Below are positions 42,465 through 45,659 of a DNA stretch of 45,659 nt, in pieces. Both the position numbers and the translations under genes were made by a program. Source of the stretch: Thermobrachium celere DSM 8682 (GTDB lineage Bacteria; Bacillota; Clostridia; Clostridiales; Caloramatoraceae); NCBI RefSeq assembly GCF_000430995.1, contig NZ_HF952018.1, positions 698,437 through 744,095 of the forward strand. The letters are read 5' to 3'. Every line of letters begins with the position of its first letter. The stretch's first letter is position 1. The notes under the pieces were generated by a model. That model made no database searches. It saw nothing but the letters and a program-made list of their open reading frames with translations, and had not been told where the DNA came from.

Positions 42465-43166
42465 ATGGGAGTTGCTGAAAATGTTTATTATATAAAGAAT
42501 AGAATTAAAGAAGTTTGTGAAAGATGTGGAAGAAACCATGATGAAATAATTTTAGTTGGAGTATCTAAAACACATCCAGTTGAAAAGTTAATTGAAGCAA
42601 AATCTGCAGGTATAGATATATTTGGAGAAAGTAAGGCTCAAGAGTTTTTAACTAAGTATGAAAAAATTGAAGGTGCAAAATGGCATTTTATAGGGCATCT
42701 TCAAAAAAATAAAGTTAAGTATATAATAGATAAAGTTGACCTTATACATTCTTTAGATGATTTAGAACTTGCAGGAGAAATAAATAAGAGGGCTCAAAAG
42801 ATAAGCAGGGTAATGGATGTTCTTATACAGATTAATATTGGCAAAGAACAAACAAAATATGGAATTTATGAAGAGGATTTATTTGAGTTTGCTGAAAGGC
42901 TTACTCAATTCAATAATATAAAAATAAAAGGTCTTATGTGTATACCTCCCGATGAGGGTGATGATAAAACAAGACAGTATTTTAAGAGGATGAAGATGTT
43001 ATTTGATGAAATTAAAAAACTTAACTATCGTAATTTTGATATTAAATATCTTTCAATGGGCATGACCCATGATTTTGAAATAGCAATAGAAGAAGGAGCT
43101 AACATAATAAGGGTAGGTACAGGTATTTTTGGAGAGAGAGATTATACAAAGGAGGAAAAGAAATGA
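42465..43166 (+). CDS. YggS-family PLP homeostasis protein (YlmE)
   Basis: Pyridoxal-phosphate binding protein of the YggS/PLPBP family, an alanine-racemase-like barrel that balances vitamin B6 and amino-acid pools without catalysis. 233 residues with the PLP lysine at Lys35 (VGVSKTHPVE), FGESKAQEF near 52-60, WHFIGHLQKNK near 70-80 and LSMGMTHDFEIAIEEG near 191-206. It starts four bases after the HlyD-like gene and overlaps sepF by four bases, so the block is one operon. Confidence 0.94.
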   Translation: MGVAENVYYIKNRIKEVCERCGRNHDEIILVGVSKTHPVEKLIEAKSAGIDIFGESKAQEFLTKYEKIEGAKWHFIGHLQKNKVKYIIDKVDLIHSLDDLELAGEINKRAQKISRVMDVLIQINIGKEQTKYGIYEEDLFEFAERLTQFNNIKIKGLMCIPPDEGDDKTRQYFKRMKMLFDEIKKLNYRNFDIKYLSMGMTHDFEIAIEEGANIIRVGTGIFGERDYTKEEKK

Positions 43167-43612
43167 GCAAGATGTTAAATAAAATATTTGGAACAATTGG
43201 CCTTGTTGATGAAGAACAAATGGAAGAAAAGGAAGTAGAGTTGCAGGAGCAAGAGGAAGAAGAGCAATTTGAAATGGTTAAGGAAACAAAGGGTAAAATT
43301 GTAAGCATAAAAAGTAAAACTATTGCACCAAAGATAGTTGTTAAAAATCCTCAAACATTAGGGGAGGATATGGAAGATTTAATAGATGCATTAAAGGTAA
43401 AAAATATAGTAATTATGAATATAGCTGATGCAGAAAAAAATATTGCAAGAAGATTGCTAGATGCGGTTTCAGGTGCTGTTTATGCACTTGATTGTACTTT
43501 ACAAAAGATTGATAATGAAAGAGGAATATATTTAATTACACCAAAAAATATTGAAATAGAAAATGAACTTAAAAATCTATTGAGTAGAAGTGACATCTTT
43601 TCAATGGAATAA
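43163..43612 (+). CDS. sepF: Cell division protein SepF
   Basis: FtsZ-bundling membrane anchor that partly replaces FtsA in Gram-positives. 149 residues: an N-terminal amphipathic membrane helix (MLNKIFGTIGLV), an acidic, Glu-rich linker (about 16-36), and the SepF core (VVKNPQTLGEDMEDLIDALK, NIADAEKNIARRLLDAVSGA). AAAGGAGG precedes the ATG, which overlaps the yggS stop. Confidence 0.95.
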   Translation: MSKMLNKIFGTIGLVDEEQMEEKEVELQEQEEEEQFEMVKETKGKIVSIKSKTIAPKIVVKNPQTLGEDMEDLIDALKVKNIVIMNIADAEKNIARRLLDAVSGAVYALDCTLQKIDNERGIYLITPKNIEIENELKNLLSRSDIFSME

Positions 43613-43626
43613 TTAGGAGGTAAATT

Positions 43627-43884
43627 ATGCTTTGGGGTTTTAAGCTTGCTTTATATAAATTTATAAACTTATTAGAGTTTTTGATTTTTTTAGATGCATT
43701 ACTATCTTGGGTTGTTCCAAATAGGCACTCTAATCAACTTGTTAGGCTGATTGGCATAATAATTGATCCAATAAAGGAACCTTTTTATAGGCTTCAGTTT
43801 AAAATTCTTCCTAATACACCTGTTGATTTCTCACCAATGTTTGCAATTTTATTTTTAGAATTTGTAAAGACTGTATTGTTATAA
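43627..43884 (+). CDS. YggT-family membrane protein (YlmG)
   Basis: An 85-residue protein with two hydrophobic segments (about 5-28 and 62-84) and the family signature LDALLSWVVPNRHSNQLVRL ahead of the conserved DPIKEPFYRL. Related proteins affect nucleoid/plastid division and membrane organisation; the exact function is unknown. AGGAGG at 43616-43621 sets the ATG. Confidence 0.92.
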   Translation: MLWGFKLALYKFINLLEFLIFLDALLSWVVPNRHSNQLVRLIGIIIDPIKEPFYRLQFKILPNTPVDFSPMFAILFLEFVKTVLL

Positions 43885-43896
43885 AATGGTGATTGC

Positions 43897-44664
43897 ATGA
43901 ATATAGAACAGTTTATCAATAAAAATATTGAAAAGAGAGATGTATATATAAAATTATTAGATGTTGTAAATAGAGTAGAAAGAACATGGCAGGAACAATT
44001 TACAGATTTTTTAACTCCAGATGAGCAATATTTTTTAAACAAGGTTGCAGAAGGTAGAGAAATTGTTATTAAATATTTTGGAGGAAAAGAAAGTTTTGAA
44101 AGGGCTGTAGCTTTAATTAGTAAAGTAGAAATGGATATAGAATTTCCAGTAGATATAATTAAGGTAAAAGGGAATTTTAAATTTGAAAAGCTAACTCATA
44201 GAGATTATTTAGGTACTCTGTTATCGTTAGGCATAAAAAGGGAAAAAATAGGAGATATAAATGTATTTGATGATGGTGCAGAAATATATATATTGAGAGA
44301 TTTTAGTGACTATGTTATATACAACATAAGTAAGATAAAACATACTGGAGTTAAGTTAGAAAAAATAACTATAGATCAGGCAAGAGAAAGGCTTGATACC
44401 TTTGAAGAAAAGATAGTTAATGTTTCATCTTTAAGACTTGATGCTATAGTTTCTGGAGCCTATAATCTTTCAAGAGCAGAAGGAGCAAATTTAGTAAAAC
44501 AGGGTAATGTTAAATTAAATTATGTACTGAATGATGATCAATCTTTTAAAGTAAATGAGGGAGATATTGTATCAGTTAGAGGCTATGGAAGATTTTTATT
44601 TAGTAAGGTTCTAGGATATACAAAAAGTCAAAGGCTTTGTGTTTTAATTAAGAAATATAAATAA
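43897..44664 (+). CDS. YlmH-family S4 RNA-binding protein
   Basis: 255 residues: an N-terminal YlmH domain and a C-terminal S4 RNA-binding domain from about 178 (SSLRLDAIVSGAYNLSRAEG ... LVKQGNVKLNY ... GDIVSVRGYGRF). Bacillus YlmH has been implicated in rescuing stalled ribosomes; the link to division is by neighbourhood only. It starts 12 bp after yggT and is followed 14 bp later by divIVA. Confidence 0.92.
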   Translation: MNIEQFINKNIEKRDVYIKLLDVVNRVERTWQEQFTDFLTPDEQYFLNKVAEGREIVIKYFGGKESFERAVALISKVEMDIEFPVDIIKVKGNFKFEKLTHRDYLGTLLSLGIKREKIGDINVFDDGAEIYILRDFSDYVIYNISKIKHTGVKLEKITIDQARERLDTFEEKIVNVSSLRLDAIVSGAYNLSRAEGANLVKQGNVKLNYVLNDDQSFKVNEGDIVSVRGYGRFLFSKVLGYTKSQRLCVLIKKYK

Positions 44665-45130
44665 GAGGAGGAGTAATAATGACTATAACACCTAATGAAA
44701 TAATAAATAAAGAATTTAAAAAAGTTTTTAGAGGATATGACGTTGATGAGGTTGATGAGTTTTTAGAGCAATTAAGTGAAGACTATGAAAAAATTTATAA
44801 AGATAATATTAATTTAAAAGAAAAGATAGAAGCACTAAATGAAAAGCTAAATCACTATGTAAATTTGGAAAATACACTACAAAATACTCTTTTACTTGCA
44901 CAAACTGCAGCAGATCAAGCAAAGGAAAGTTCAAAGAAGGAAGCAGAACTTATAATAAAAAATGCACAGGAAACTGCAAATGAAATTATTAAAAAGGCAG
45001 AAGAAAGAGTGCTTGAGATTAATAAAGAATATGAAATATTAAAAAATGAATACAACATGTTTAAGAGTAGATTTAGAGCACTTCTTCAGTCAGAACTTGA
45101 AAATTTAGATAAAGAATACATAAAAAATGA

Positions 45131-45659
<529 letters not shown>

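Overview
The window is AT-rich DNA from a spore-forming, anaerobic low-GC Gram-positive bacterium (Clostridia, probably Clostridiaceae; I cannot fix the genus). The evidence is a division and cell-wall (dcw) cluster running straight into spoIIGA-sigE-sigG, a spoIVA gene, an oxygen-sensitive class III ribonucleotide reductase with its activase, and SepF/DivIVA-type division genes. All large genes outside the edges lie on the + strand.

Layout. 1-464 and 45131-45659 are outward-facing, truncated copies of one IS30-family element; the shared 464 bp are identical and inverted, so the window looks like a contig that breaks at a repeated IS. 536-5893 holds tRNA-Glu(CTC), a small membrane protein, glpX, thpR, a TVP38-type membrane protein, a DUF896 protein with an added Cys/His tail, 5-formyl-THF cyclo-ligase and an M18 aminopeptidase. 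5997-10533 is an accessory island: a DNRLRE-like protein, a ~50-residue-repeat protein, a glycosyltransferase-like/TPR protein lacking the DxD motif, a phage-type protein and an orphan.

10736-26307 is the dcw cluster: a Spo0E-like gene, then mraZ-rsmH-ftsL-pbp(spoVD type)-murE::murF fusion-mraY-ftsW-murG-divIB-DUF881-sbp-DUF881(frameshifted)-ftsA-ftsZ. murC, murD and murB are not here. 26478-28942 is spoIIGA-sigE-sigG. 29105-39356 holds ylmC/ymxH, nrdR-nrdD-nrdG, pgeF, a PhoP/PhoR-type two-component pair, a DUF512 protein, der and gpsA. 39463-40944 is spoIVA, faced by two very small minus-strand ORFs. 41621-45161 is an HlyD-like gene and yggS-sepF-yggT-ylmH-divIVA, with divIVA cut near its 3' end by the right IS30 copy.

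How it fits together. Precursor synthesis, flippase, synthase and Z-ring genes sit next to the sigma factors that redirect the division machinery into sporulation. The strongest new observation is regulatory. The mraZ leader carries a 10/11-bp-spaced GTGG (AAAGTGG) repeat array, the type of operator MraZ binds. A nearly identical 16-bp piece of it (15/16) lies inverted just downstream of the promoter of the adjacent Spo0E-like gene, suggesting that MraZ ties division-cluster control to phosphorelay control. Other signals worth a look are a single-base-loop G-quadruplex ahead of the TPR gene, an A_AAA_AAG slippery site exactly where a DUF881 gene is split, a hairpin burying the sigG ribosome binding site, an NrdR-box palindrome inside the nrdR promoter spacer, and a four-copy 10-bp TCCT array ahead of the HlyD-like gene.
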